Of a stretch of DNA of 64,000 bases, positions 50,653 to 61,349 are shown in pieces. The DNA lies in contig JBFLYP010000001.1 in the NCBI GenBank assembly GCA_040756575.1, positions 62,001 through 126,000 of the forward strand. The letters run 5' to 3'. Numbering within the stretch: the stretch's first letter is position 1; every line of letters begins with the position of its first letter. The notes beneath the pieces are model-generated. The model made no database searches and was not told the DNA's origin. It was given only the letters and a program-made list of their open reading frames with translations. This DNA is from DTYU01 sp040756575 (GTDB taxonomy: Bacteria > Bacillota > Desulfotomaculia > Desulfotomaculales > Ammonificaceae). The translations under genes and the position numbers were made by a program.

Positions 50653-53490
50653 TTACCGCCCGGCCGCCAGCCGCTCCCGCTCCGCCGTGAGGACCCTGCG
50701 AATGTATTGACCGGTGTACGAACGCGCCGCTTCCGCCACCTCCTCCGGCGGCCCGGCAGCGACCACCGTCCCGCCGTGTGCCCCGCCTTCGGGACCGAGG
50801 TCGATTATATGGTCGGCGGTTTTAATCACTTCGAGGTTGTGTTCAATCACTACCACCGTATTTCCTGCGTCCACCAGCCGGTGCAGTACATCGAGCAGCC
50901 GGGCCACGTCGGCAAAATGCAGACCCGTGGTCGGCTCGTCGAGAATATAGAGCGTCCGGCCTGTTGCCCTTCGTGAAAGCTCCGCTGCGAGTTTTACCCG
51001 CTGCGCCTCACCGCCGGAAAGGGTAGTCGCAGGCTGCCCCAATTTTATATAGCCAAGGCCCACGTCGTACAGGGTTTTCAGGCGCCGGTGGATCTTGGGG
51101 AAGGCCTCGAAAAAAGTCAGTGCCTCTTCCACTGTAAAGTCCAGAACATCCGCAATGCTCTTACCCCGGAATTTTACCTCAAGGGTTTCCCGGTTGTACC
51201 GCCGCCCCTTGCAGACCTCGCAGGGAACGTAAACGTCCGGGAGAAAGTGCATCTCGATCTTGACAATCCCGTCTCCGCGGCAGGCCTCGCACCGCCCGCC
51301 GGGGACATTGAAACTGAACCGGCCGGGCTTGTACCCCCTGACCCGTGCCTCGGGGAGCAGTGCAAAAAGCTCCCGGATCTCTACGAAGACACCGGTGTAG
51401 GTCGCCGGGTTAGACCGCGGCGTCCGGCCGATTGGTGACTGGTCGACGTTGATAACCTTGTCGATATGCTGTAGGCCTTCCAACCGGTCGTGCTCGCCGG
51501 GGAGTTCCCTCGCCCCGTGCAGCCTCTTAGCCAGCGCCCGGTAGAGGATATCGTTGACCAGCGTGCTTTTCCCGGAACCAGAAACCCCGGTGACGCAGGT
51601 GAAAAGGCCGATGGGAAACGCAACGTTGATTTTTTTAAGGTTGTGGGCGCTCGCACCTACCACCTTCAGGTAACGGCCGTCCGGCCTCCGCCGGGGCCGC
51701 TGCGGAATAAACTTCTTCCCGCTCAAGTACATCCCTGTCAAGGACGTTGGGTGCCGCATGATTTCCGCCGGCGTTCCCTCGGCCACCACCGCGCCCCCGT
51801 GCGCACCCGCACCAGGACCGATATCAACAATGTGGTCAGCACTCAATATCGTCTCGGCATCGTGCTCAACGACGATCACGGTATTACCCAGATCCCGCAG
51901 CCGCTTCAGCATTATTAGCAACCGGCCCTGGTCCCGGGGGTGAAGGCCGATGCTCGGCTCGTCAAGAATGTAAATCACCCCCATCAGCCCCGAGCCGATC
52001 TGTGTCGCTAATCGGATGCGCTGCGCCTCCCCCCCTGAAAGGGTATTAGCCGCCCGGTCGAGGGTAAGGTACTCCAGGCCTACGTTAACGAGGAATCCGA
52101 GGCGCGCCTTGATTTCTTTTAACACCTGTTTTGCAATCAACTGCTCCCGCGGCCCGAGGTCCAGGTCTTCAAAAAAGCGAAAAGCGTCTGCGACAGAAAG
52201 TGCGGTCACCTGGTTAATCGTGCGACCCCCGACTTCTACGGCCAGGGCCTCCGGCCTGAGCCGCGCTCCCTGGCAGACCTTGCACGGACGCGGCCGCATC
52301 ATCCGTTCTATTTCACTTTTTACGTAATCGGAAGTCGTCTCCCGGTAGCGCCGGGTAAGATAGGGAATTACGCCCTCAAAAGGAGCCGTATACTCCCGCC
52401 GTCGTCCGGCAAGGTCACGGTAAACGAAGCGCACCCGCTCTCCGCCGGTACCGTAAAGAATCACGTTCTTATGTTCCGGCGCCAACCGCCTGAAAGGTAC
52501 CGCAGTAGAAAAGCCGTAATGCCCTGCCAGCCCCTCTAACAGATAATATTGCCCGCTGTAGTAGGACCATCCGGCCACCGCCCCTTCCTCCAGGCTCCTC
52601 AAGGGGTCGACCACCAGCTCCGGGTCCACCTCAAGAAGCGCCCCCAAACCGGTACAGGCGGGGCATGCCCCGTAGGGGCTGTTGAAGGAAAACAGGCGCG
52701 GCGAAAGCTCGGGAAGGTTTACCCCGCATTCCGGGCAGGAGAACCTGCTGCTGAAAAGCAACTCTTCCCCGTCAACCACCGCCGCCACGGCAACCCCGTC
52801 CGCAAGCTTCAGAGTTGTTTCAAGCGAATCGGCTAAGCGGGAGGCGGCTTCGGGCTTGATGACCAGGCGGTCCACCACGATCTCGATGTTATGCTTTTTG
52901 TTCCTGTCAAGTGTTATTTCCTCCTCACCTAATTCGCGGATGGAACCGTTCACCCGCACGCGTACAAACCCCTGCCGCCTTGCGTCCTCAAATACCCTCG
53001 CATGTTCGCCCTTCTTTCCCCGCACTACGGGAGCTAAGATATAAACCTTGGCACCCTCAGGGAGCGCCAGCAGGCGGTCAACCATCTGGGAAACCGCCTG
53101 CTGCTGGATCGGCAGACCGCATTGCGGGCAGTGGGGCTTACCGATACGGGCAAAAAGCAGCCTCAGGTGGTCATATATTTCCGTCACCGTCCCAACGGTA
53201 GACCGGGGGTTGTGGCTCGCCGATTTCTGATCGATGGAAATGGCCGGCGAAAGACCTTCAATACTGTCAACGTCCGGCTTATCCATCTGACCTAAAAACT
53301 GCCGGGCATACGCCGACAACGACTCGACATAGCGCCGCTGCCCTTCGGCGTAAATGGTATCGAAAGCAAGCGAAGACTTTCCCGACCCGGAAAGCCCCGT
53401 GATAACTGTGAGCTTGTTGCGGGGAATACTCACCGTGATGTTCTTAAGGTTGTGTACACGTGCACCCCTTACCACAATCGCTTCCTGCAT
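50653..53490 (-). CDS. uvrA: UvrA, excinuclease ABC subunit A
   Basis: UvrA is the damage-sensing ABC-type ATPase of nucleotide excision repair. The 945-residue protein has two ATPase modules. They show Walker A VITGLSGSGKSSLAFDTIYA and VTGVSGSGKSTLVNDILYRA, and ABC signatures NTLSGGEAQRIRLATQIGSG and TTLSGGEAQRVKLAAELSRR. Zinc-finger CxxC pairs lie at CPQCGLPIQ/CPECGVNLP/CPACTGLG and in the second half at CEACRGDG/CEVCKGRR. GGTGA lies before the ATG. It follows uvrB after an 85-base spacer containing heptamer repeats. No Firmicute-type LexA box was seen near it. Confidence 0.97.
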   Translation of the reverse strand: MQEAIVVRGARVHNLKNITVSIPRNKLTVITGLSGSGKSSLAFDTIYAEGQRRYVESLSAYARQFLGQMDKPDVDSIEGLSPAISIDQKSASHNPRSTVGTVTEIYDHLRLLFARIGKPHCPQCGLPIQQQAVSQMVDRLLALPEGAKVYILAPVVRGKKGEHARVFEDARRQGFVRVRVNGSIRELGEEEITLDRNKKHNIEIVVDRLVIKPEAASRLADSLETTLKLADGVAVAAVVDGEELLFSSRFSCPECGVNLPELSPRLFSFNSPYGACPACTGLGALLEVDPELVVDPLRSLEEGAVAGWSYYSGQYYLLEGLAGHYGFSTAVPFRRLAPEHKNVILYGTGGERVRFVYRDLAGRRREYTAPFEGVIPYLTRRYRETTSDYVKSEIERMMRPRPCKVCQGARLRPEALAVEVGGRTINQVTALSVADAFRFFEDLDLGPREQLIAKQVLKEIKARLGFLVNVGLEYLTLDRAANTLSGGEAQRIRLATQIGSGLMGVIYILDEPSIGLHPRDQGRLLIMLKRLRDLGNTVIVVEHDAETILSADHIVDIGPGAGAHGGAVVAEGTPAEIMRHPTSLTGMYLSGKKFIPQRPRRRPDGRYLKVVGASAHNLKKINVAFPIGLFTCVTGVSGSGKSTLVNDILYRALAKRLHGARELPGEHDRLEGLQHIDKVINVDQSPIGRTPRSNPATYTGVFVEIRELFALLPEARVRGYKPGRFSFNVPGGRCEACRGDGIVKIEMHFLPDVYVPCEVCKGRRYNRETLEVKFRGKSIADVLDFTVEEALTFFEAFPKIHRRLKTLYDVGLGYIKLGQPATTLSGGEAQRVKLAAELSRRATGRTLYILDEPTTGLHFADVARLLDVLHRLVDAGNTVVVIEHNLEVIKTADHIIDLGPEGGAHGGTVVAAGPPEEVAEAARSYTGQYIRRVLTAERERLAAGR

Positions 53491-53575
53491 GACGCATTCA
53501 CCACTTCGGCGTTTACATGCTATTATTATAAAATTCAGGAGCCGGAAGCCAGCAAAAAGAATCAGGAATCAATGA

Positions 53576-55606
<2,031 letters not shown>

Positions 55607-55651
55607 ACCACGCCCGTATCCGTATTCCTTATTCTACGAATTATAATTATA

Positions 55652-55679
55652 CCACAAAACAAAGTGCCCCCGACGGGGC
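55652..55679 (-). terminator. Probable terminator of the ThuA-like/GDPD unit
   Basis: GCCCC (55666-55670) pairs with GGGGC (55675-55679) around CGAC. On the minus strand the stem is followed by ACTTTGTTTTG. It lies about 140 bases past the GDPD gene. Two TATAAT-like strings (55640-55651) directly after it may belong to the uvrB promoter, although no good -35 box was found. Confidence 0.6.
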
Positions 55680-55816
55680 CCGCTAATTTTAGAATGAAAT
55701 ATTCAGCTTCAACCGGGCGGTGGAGCCGCGCATGGTGTCGAGAGGGTTCATTGTGGGCAGGTCAGGTCCGTAGTGAAAACCGCCTACGGCCCCGGAGAAA
55801 CAACAAACGTGGGCGG

Positions 55817-56545
55817 CTATGAAAGATTTCCTCCGAACAACTCTTGTCTTATCTGCAAAGCTACTTGCGGAACATCGGTAATGATCGCCTGAATCCCTTG
55901 AGTGAAGAGTCTTTTGATTGTTATTGGACTGTTAACCGTCCACACGAAAAGGGGGATGCTGTTGCTTGTTGCCATCTTAAGAAAAATAGGATTGATCAAT
56001 TTGTAGTGCGGAGCAAGAAATTTTGCCCTACATTTTTTATACCGTTTTAGAGGAAACAACTCGGATAGGCGGGTGGCAAACAGGTTTCTCGGTTTATCCA
56101 GTCCCAATAAAAGGCCGGTACTAACCTGGGGGTAGAATTTGCCGACGGTCTGAATAACTGTATCATGAAAACTAGTAATTACGAATTGCCAGGGGCTTAA
56201 ATACCTCAGAATGAGATCTAGAGCTTCCTCTTCGTAGCCGGTTTCTTTAATCTCTACATCAAGAGCCACCCTACCGGCGCAAAGCTTTAACACTGATTCA
56301 AGAGTTGGGATTTCATGACTAACGGATTCGCTAATGGCTTTGTAGGAAATATTCCGCAAATGGTAAATCTGCCCTCCGTTTTCCATAAAATCGTCGTGAT
56401 GGACGAGAAGAACGCCGTCAAGCGACTTGCGAACATCCAGCTCTATCATGTCAACTTTTAGCTCGATGGCTTTTTTAAACGCACTCAGCCTATTTTCTTT
56501 CTCCAGGCTGGAAGCGCCCCGGTGGGCCACGATTAATGGAAGCAT
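55817..56545 (-). CDS. glpQ: Glycerophosphodiester phosphodiesterase
   Basis: This enzyme splits glycerophosphodiesters to glycerol-3-phosphate and an alcohol. The 242-residue cytoplasmic protein is of the short GDPD type. It has the catalytic start IVAHRGASSLEKENRLSAFK, the metal-binding pair in VDMIELDVRKSLDGVLLVHH and the EIKETGYEEEALDLILRYL segment. The C-terminal FVWTVNSPITIKRLFTQGIQ and AIITDVPQVALQIRQ are also typical. AAAGGAG precedes the ATG. It lies seven bases after the read-through end of the ThuA-like gene, so the two formed a tight operon. Confidence 0.93.
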   Translation of the reverse strand: MLPLIVAHRGASSLEKENRLSAFKKAIELKVDMIELDVRKSLDGVLLVHHDDFMENGGQIYHLRNISYKAISESVSHEIPTLESVLKLCAGRVALDVEIKETGYEEEALDLILRYLSPWQFVITSFHDTVIQTVGKFYPQVSTGLLLGLDKPRNLFATRLSELFPLKRYKKCRAKFLAPHYKLINPIFLKMATSNSIPLFVWTVNSPITIKRLFTQGIQAIITDVPQVALQIRQELFGGNLS

Positions 56546-56552
56546 AATCGTG

Positions 56553-57377
56553 TCATCTCCTTTGTGAAACCCACTCGATAGAATTTTTCAATAGTGCCAA
56601 AAACGGTTGTTCAGGCAAGGAAATGCTGTTGCAAAGATGTTCGCCCTTATCCCCACTGTTCAGCTATACTATCCTCCCTTTCGCGTATTCCCTCGCAATT
56701 ACAAGCGGCTTCCCGTCCTCTGTGCTAAACAAGGGCAAGGCGTCTGGAGACCAGTTTCCCCATACGATTTCACCGTCCGAAACAGAGAACCGCTCCGGCA
56801 AATCACGGCAAAAAGGGTGGTCAACAAAATCCGGGTTTTTTATATATTCTATCTTCTTATCGGTTCTTAAAAAGCAGTTCAATTGGCAGCCAAAGATATT
56901 TTCCAGTAGCTGGTTTCTTACCCGGCGGTAAACAATATCGTGGGTTCCGATAATACCTCCACCTTTATAAACATAATTTAAGAGAGATTTTTGAATCCTG
57001 TCCCTGATCTTGACGTCCTCCGAAAGCTTTGTCACGTCAGTAATAATCAAAATTACGCATCCTGTTGTTTTTGGGGAAAGAATATAATTCAAAATGTCTT
57101 TCGGTGATTGCAGGACCTGAAAATGAAAATTGGGCTGACTTTTTTCTAAAAATTTTACAATTTGTTTACTAATTGCTATGTCAACATCGTTCCACAGGAA
57201 GATGAATTTCCTTCCGGTAATCAAACTGAAAGCAGTATTTGCCGTTTGCAGGAGAAGCCGCTTGAAGTGTCCCTGAAACAAGACAAAGACCATTACCGCG
57301 AGGGAAGCTATAATGTTCGCTATTAAATTCGTGGTGATCTCCCGAAAGGAGAAAAAGTTATTCCACACTGGTTCCAC
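56553..57377 (-). pseudogene. Membrane-anchored ThuA-like (class I amidotransferase fold) protein interrupted by an in-frame amber codon
   Basis: The frame gives 237 residues and then TAG at 56664-56666. In the same frame, coding quality continues after the TAG for another 36 codons (LNSGDKGEHLCNSISLPEQP, then FLALLKNSIEWVSQRR) and ends at TGA 56553-56555, within the GDPD ribosome site. The N-terminus has one membrane helix (LIANIIASLAVMVFVLFQ). The soluble part shows ThuA-like features: VILIITDVTKLSEDVK, GGGIIGTHDIVY, NPDFVDHPFCRDLPERFSV, then AREYAKGRIV, where the family continues with an aromatic residue. A Tyr or Trp codon changed to TAG is the simplest explanation. Substrate and function are unknown. 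The GTG start lacks a strong ribosome site. Confidence 0.7.
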
Positions 57378-57524
57378 CTGATCACAAAAGAGGGAGGAAT
57401 AACATGACTGGCTGCCTTTTCTACCTCGTCATTTTACATTCTCTCCCTCGCTCAATGCAAGAGCTTGTCCCTATTCTTCGTAGAATTACGGTGACAGCCC
57501 CTCTCTCCGTTTTTCAGGCCGTAG

Positions 57525-57819
57525 CTTACCCAGGCGTTGGAGGGCGATAGCTTGGTGGGCGCCGGGATCGCCCCCGGCGACGTGGTCTGGGTGAGGGCAG
57601 GCGGACTCCGCAGTGCCGGGCGAAACCGTGGTGGCGCTGCCCGGCGGCGAGGAGGTAACCATCAAGTACCTGACGAAGGAGGGCAGTCACTACGTCCTGC
57701 AGGCGAACAACCCGGAGCACGACTATCCCGACATCCCGCTTGACCCTGAAGACAGGATCATCGGCGTGGTGCGGCGGGTGTTAAGGAGGCCGGGGCCGCT
57801 GCCGAAGCGGGCCGGATAA
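57525..57819 (+). pseudogene. Remnant of an S24-type (LexA/phage-repressor) peptidase domain
   Basis: One frame reads LEGDSLVGAGIAPGDVVWV, containing the catalytic serine region of S24 peptidases. About 25 codons on, coding shifts to another frame: VPGETVVALPGGEEVTIKYL then QANNPEHDYPDIPLDPEDRI and IGVVRRVLRR, with the catalytic lysine in TIKYL. One frameshift separates the two and no helix-turn-helix domain is found upstream, so only the self-cleavage domain survives. It is probably a leftover of a phage or mobile-element repressor. The 3' end stops just before the convergent SDR gene. Confidence 0.75.
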
Positions 57820-57822
57820 CGC

Positions 57823-58509
57823 TCAGTAAACATCGACGCAGCGGCCCGGCGATACCTGCAATTCGCCGGCGACCAGCCCGCCTACCACCCGGGCCACGTC
57901 CTCCGGCTCAGCCGCCGGCTCTCTTTCTGGGTAGAGGGAACGGTACATCCTGGTATCCGTGCTCCCGGGGCAGACGGCGTAGACCCTGACCCCGTAAGTG
58001 CTCACTTCTTTGGCGAGGGACTCGGTGAAGCCCACAACCCCGAACTTGGAGGCGCAGTAGACGGAGAGTTCCGGGAAGCCCGCTTTTCCGGCGCCGGAAG
58101 CGATGTTGATGATGACGCCCTTTCCGTTCGCGACCATGCGCTGCAGGACCAGGGCGGTGCAGACCAGTACGCCCTTCAGGTTGACGTCGATGATTTCGTC
58201 CCACTCCGCACGGCTCGTCTGGAGGAAGGTCTTCCGCCGGGCCACCCCCGCGTTGTTGACCAGGACATCGATCCCGCCGAAGACCTTCACGGTTTCCGCG
58301 ATTACTACTGCCATTGCTTCGTGATCCCGCACGTCTGCCTGGAAGGCCAGCACCTTGGCGCCGGCTGCTTCCAGAACCCCCTTTGCCCCGGAAAGTTTCT
58401 CTTCTGTCCTGGCGGTGATGGCCAGGCGGGTGATACCACGGTGCACGAGCTCCAGGGCGATGGCCCGGCCGATGCCCCTCGACCCGCCGGTAACGAGTGC
58501 CGTCCGCAT
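57823..58509 (-). CDS. Short-chain dehydrogenase/reductase, FabG-like
   Basis: This NAD(P)-dependent oxidoreductase has 228 residues. The cofactor motif is ALVTGGSRGIGRAIALEL, the structural motif is DVLVNNAGVARRKTFL and the catalytic triad lies in INIASGAGKAGFPELSVYCA with SKFG (Ser, Tyr, Lys). The closing YAVCPGSTDTRMYRSLYP is typical. The frame extends far upstream, but AGGAGGTGA before the ATG at 58509 is decisive. The substrate is unknown; it stands alone, divergent from the DUF72 gene, so a fatty-acid role is not implied. It has higher G+C than its left neighbours. Confidence 0.92.
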   Translation of the reverse strand: MRTALVTGGSRGIGRAIALELVHRGITRLAITARTEEKLSGAKGVLEAAGAKVLAFQADVRDHEAMAVVIAETVKVFGGIDVLVNNAGVARRKTFLQTSRAEWDEIIDVNLKGVLVCTALVLQRMVANGKGVIINIASGAGKAGFPELSVYCASKFGVVGFTESLAKEVSTYGVRVYAVCPGSTDTRMYRSLYPEREPAAEPEDVARVVGGLVAGELQVSPGRCVDVY

Positions 58510-58690
58510 GCGGCTTTCACCTCCTGAACTTCTTTGATCCAGCAGGGCGACAAAACGCAGGTGCCGGGAAACAGGACGCCCAAGCTTAGTATACTGCTCT
58601 GGAAAGTGCGGATTACAGATGGCAGTTTGCGAAAAGAGGAAATTTTCGCATAGCCGCCGAACCCTTCCTGCGAAGGAAAGGTGGGTTGAC

Positions 58691-59485
58691 GTGCATCCGG
58701 AAATCCTCATCGGCACCTCCGGCTACAGCTACGACGACTGGCGCGGCGCCTTCTACCCCCTGCGGCTGGCGAAGGGGAAGATGCTGGAGTATTACGCTAA
58801 GGAGTTCTCGTTCAGTGAGGTAAACTCCCCGTTCTACCACATCCCGGCCGTGCGGGTGATGGAGGCCTTGGTGAAGAAGACCCCGGAGGGTTTCGTTTTT
58901 GCCGTGAAGGCGCACGGTTCCCTCACCCATGAAAGGGAGGCAGAGTTCACCGGCCACGCAGAGAAGTTCCGAACTGTACTCAAGCCCCTCGAGGAAGCAG
59001 GTAAGCTGGGCGCGGTGCTCTTCCAGTTTCCGTTTTCCTTTCGGAACTCCCGGGAGAGCAGGGACTACCTGGCGCGCCTGCGGGAGCTCTTCCCGGACAT
59101 TCCCGCGGCCGTTGAGTTCCGCCACGCGGACTGGGTGGCAGAGGCTACGTTCGACCTCCTGCGCTCTCTTAACTTCGCCTACGTCTGTGTGGACGAGCCG
59201 CGGCTTAAGGGGCTGGTCGGGCCGGTGGCGGTGCGCACGGCCGGCTTCGGCTACGTGCGCTTCCACGGGCGCAACGCCGCGAAGTGGTGGCGGCACGGCG
59301 AGGCCTCCTGGGAGCGTTACGACTACCTCTATTCGGAAGAGGAGCTAAAGGAGTGGCTGCTGCGCATCGGGGAGGTGGCCCAGGGAGTGACGAGGACCTT
59401 CGTCGCATTTAACAATCACCCGCGCGGCCAAGCGGTGCAGAACGCCAAGATGCTGCAGGAGATGATAAAGAGGCTGTACCTATGA
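58691..59485 (+). CDS. DUF72 domain-containing protein (YecE-like)
   Basis: The 264-residue protein is a TIM-barrel-like DUF72 member. It begins EILIGTSGYSYDDWRGAFYP and contains EYYAKEFSFSEVNSPFYHIP, then AVEFRHADW, YVCVDEPRL and YVRFHGRNAAKWWRHGEASW. It ends VARTFVAFNNHPRG-like with FVAFNNHPRGQAVQNAKMLQ. Function is not established, although conserved acidic and aromatic residues suggest an enzyme. A GTG at 58691 seven bases after AAAGGTGG fits the family start better than the longer frame from 58619. It is divergent from the SDR gene. Confidence 0.93.
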   Translation: MHPEILIGTSGYSYDDWRGAFYPLRLAKGKMLEYYAKEFSFSEVNSPFYHIPAVRVMEALVKKTPEGFVFAVKAHGSLTHEREAEFTGHAEKFRTVLKPLEEAGKLGAVLFQFPFSFRNSRESRDYLARLRELFPDIPAAVEFRHADWVAEATFDLLRSLNFAYVCVDEPRLKGLVGPVAVRTAGFGYVRFHGRNAAKWWRHGEASWERYDYLYSEEELKEWLLRIGEVAQGVTRTFVAFNNHPRGQAVQNAKMLQEMIKRLYL

Positions 59486-59596
59486 AAGGGGAAGCGCGTC
59501 TTAGGATCGGCGGGAACTCCTTCTGCAGGGGCAGCAAAGAAAGCGGTGGGACGTTAATTCCCTTCCCTCTGGTGGGTAAAGGAAGGTGGCGGCCTG

Positions 59597-60010
59597 ATGA
59601 GGTCGGGTACGGTGTATCAGCTTAAGGTTACCTTGGAAGAGATCGCGCCGCCCATCTGAAGCAGATTCCGGTGCCTTCTGGCATTACTTTTTACAGGCTG
59701 CATAAGATCATCCAGGCTGCCTTTGGCTCACAGGACTATCACCTGTTCGATTTTGACTTCGGCGACGTTGTAGTCTGCCTTCCCGACCCCGATTACGCCC
59801 CGGGAGAGCTGTATGGGGGCGTGAGAGAGCTGAACGCCGGAAGGACGAAGATCGATGCCCTTCTCATTGAACGGAAAGGGTGTATCTATACCTACGACCT
59901 CGGGGACAACTGGCGTCACGAAGTGGTTCTTGAGAAAGCATTGCCGGCAGGAGAAGGCGGACGCTGCCCGAAGCTCATCGCCGCGCCCCACAGAAGAAGA
60001 ACGCCAGAGG
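59597..60010 (+). pseudogene. Frameshifted plasmid pRiA4b ORF-3-like protein
   Basis: The gene starts at ATG 59597 behind AAGGTGG with YQLKVTLEEIAPPI and then meets TGA. In the next frame it continues KQIPVPSGITFYRLHKIIQA, AFGSQDYHLFDFDFGDVVV and YDLGDNWRHEVVLEKALPAG. A single missing base where the family has a Trp-Lys pair accounts for the break. The C-terminal end after GEGGRCPKLIAA is replaced by sequence belonging to a 36-base repeat (59969-60004) that also lies before the ROK kinase gene. The gene is therefore broken twice. The family's function is unknown and it is often carried by mobile elements. Confidence 0.78.
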
Positions 60011-60098
60011 AGTGTTTAAAGACTGTTCGGCCAAGGTCCCGCTCTTGTTCCGGGATAAATCAAAGAGACTTGCTTTGCCGCTACCAGCGCCGGTACCG

Positions 60099-61133
60099 TC
60101 AACCACCGCTACTTAAATAGACCGTCCTGATCGGGAACGGGATTACAATGCCTTCGTCGGCGTACCGTTTCTGGAGCCGCTTTACAAACTCGTGTTTAAC
60201 CAGATACTGGTCCGAGAACTCTTTTACTCGTAAGATCACTGTAAAATTGATACTGAAATCGGCAAAGGTGTGATACCGAATAAATGGCTCGTAGCCGGGT
60301 ATGCCCCCGGGGACTTCCCTCATCACTTCCCTGGCCACCTCTACCGTGACCCTCTCGACCTTTTCGAGGTCGCTCCCGTAGTCCACGCCCACCTCAACAA
60401 GCACAGACATCTCCCGCTCCGGAAGATGGTAATTGATTACTATTGCAGAAGCAAGCTTTGCGTTCGGAACGATCACCATGTTATTGGGCAACATTTTGAT
60501 CGTGGTATTCCGCCAGTTGATATCCTGAACATAGCCCTCTTCTCCGCTTTCAAGCCTAATATAGTCTCCCGGCTTAACCTGTTTCGAGGCGATAACGTGG
60601 ATCCCCGAAAACAGGTTTGAAAGCGTATCCTGCAGCGCAAGGGCCACCGCCAAACCCCCGACGCCGAGGGCGGTGAGAATTGGTGTAATCGATATGCCGA
60701 GACTTTGCAGAATGATAAGTATCCCTGTGATGAATACCAGCAGTCTTGTGATGTTGACGATGAGAGTAGTGGCAGGCAAAATGCCTTCCGCCTTCGAAGC
60801 ATAAAGATTGATGAAGCCGCCTGCGATTCTCATTATGACCATGGTTGCGGACAGGATGGCAAGGACAAGGAGGGTTTTCTCGATTACATCTTGGACGTTT
60901 GGCGGCAAAGGGACTGTCTGAACTGCCCCGTATACGCCGGCGAGAAAACCCAAAAAGACAGCCACATGTCTAAAAGAACCGATGATAACCTCGTCACCCT
61001 GCCATTTGGTCCTGCGCGCTGCCCTTGTAACCCCGGCAACAACCACTTTTTCAACTACTATGCCGAGCAGAACTCCGCCCGCTGCAAATGAAAGTGGGAC
61101 CAATACCTGGGACGTTAATAGGTCAAACGACAT
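60099..61133 (-). CDS. mscS: MscS-family small-conductance mechanosensitive channel
   Basis: MscS channels open under membrane tension on hypo-osmotic shock. The 344-residue protein has about four membrane helices. The pore helix is SITPILTALGVGGLAVALAL with QDTLSNLFSGIHV, followed by the beta domain with KQVKPGDYIRLESGEEGYVQ, INWRNTTIKMLPNNMVIVPN and the alpha/beta C-terminal domain. GGGAGG precedes the ATG. It lies beside the trehalose synthesis gene, whose leader holds a c-di-AMP riboswitch, suggesting an osmotic-stress neighbourhood. A 16-base dyad lies about 35 bases upstream. Confidence 0.94.
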   Translation of the reverse strand: MSFDLLTSQVLVPLSFAAGGVLLGIVVEKVVVAGVTRAARRTKWQGDEVIIGSFRHVAVFLGFLAGVYGAVQTVPLPPNVQDVIEKTLLVLAILSATMVIMRIAGGFINLYASKAEGILPATTLIVNITRLLVFITGILIILQSLGISITPILTALGVGGLAVALALQDTLSNLFSGIHVIASKQVKPGDYIRLESGEEGYVQDINWRNTTIKMLPNNMVIVPNAKLASAIVINYHLPEREMSVLVEVGVDYGSDLEKVERVTVEVAREVMREVPGGIPGYEPFIRYHTFADFSINFTVILRVKEFSDQYLVKHEFVKRLQKRYADEGIVIPFPIRTVYLSSGG

Positions 61134-61166
61134 GAAAACCTCCCGTCCGTAAGTTTTTGTTTTTAA

Positions 61167-61182
61167 ATATATTACAATATAT
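61167..61182. promoter_or_regulatory. A+T-rich dyad in the mscS promoter region
   Basis: ATATATT (61167-61173) and AATATAT (61176-61182) are exact inverses around AC, about 35-50 bases before the mscS ATG, where a promoter is expected. It may be an operator or simply A+T-rich -10 sequence. Confidence 0.3.
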
Positions 61183-61349
61183 CACATTCTCTAAATCCCT
61201 GTTATAAAAGTATCGTAAAACGCCTTTCGAAAAAAGCAAAACTTATCTATTCACCGCACGAAAGTTTTCGCAGGAAGCCCGGAGGCCGCAGAAAAGCATT
61301 GCACGAATTACTTCCCATTTGCTACGCGAAGTCTTGCAGCGGTCTCCTG

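Noticed and set aside
56664..56666. Pyrrolysine at the amber codon of the ThuA-like gene
   Set aside because: TAG is used as an ordinary stop elsewhere in the window (tadB), and the context is not a known Pyl protein; a nonsense mutation is simpler.
57404..57550. 48-codon plus-strand frame behind a good GGGAGGAAT ribosome site
   Set aside because: The sequence has no protein-like pattern and runs out of frame into the S24 remnant; probably debris of that gene.
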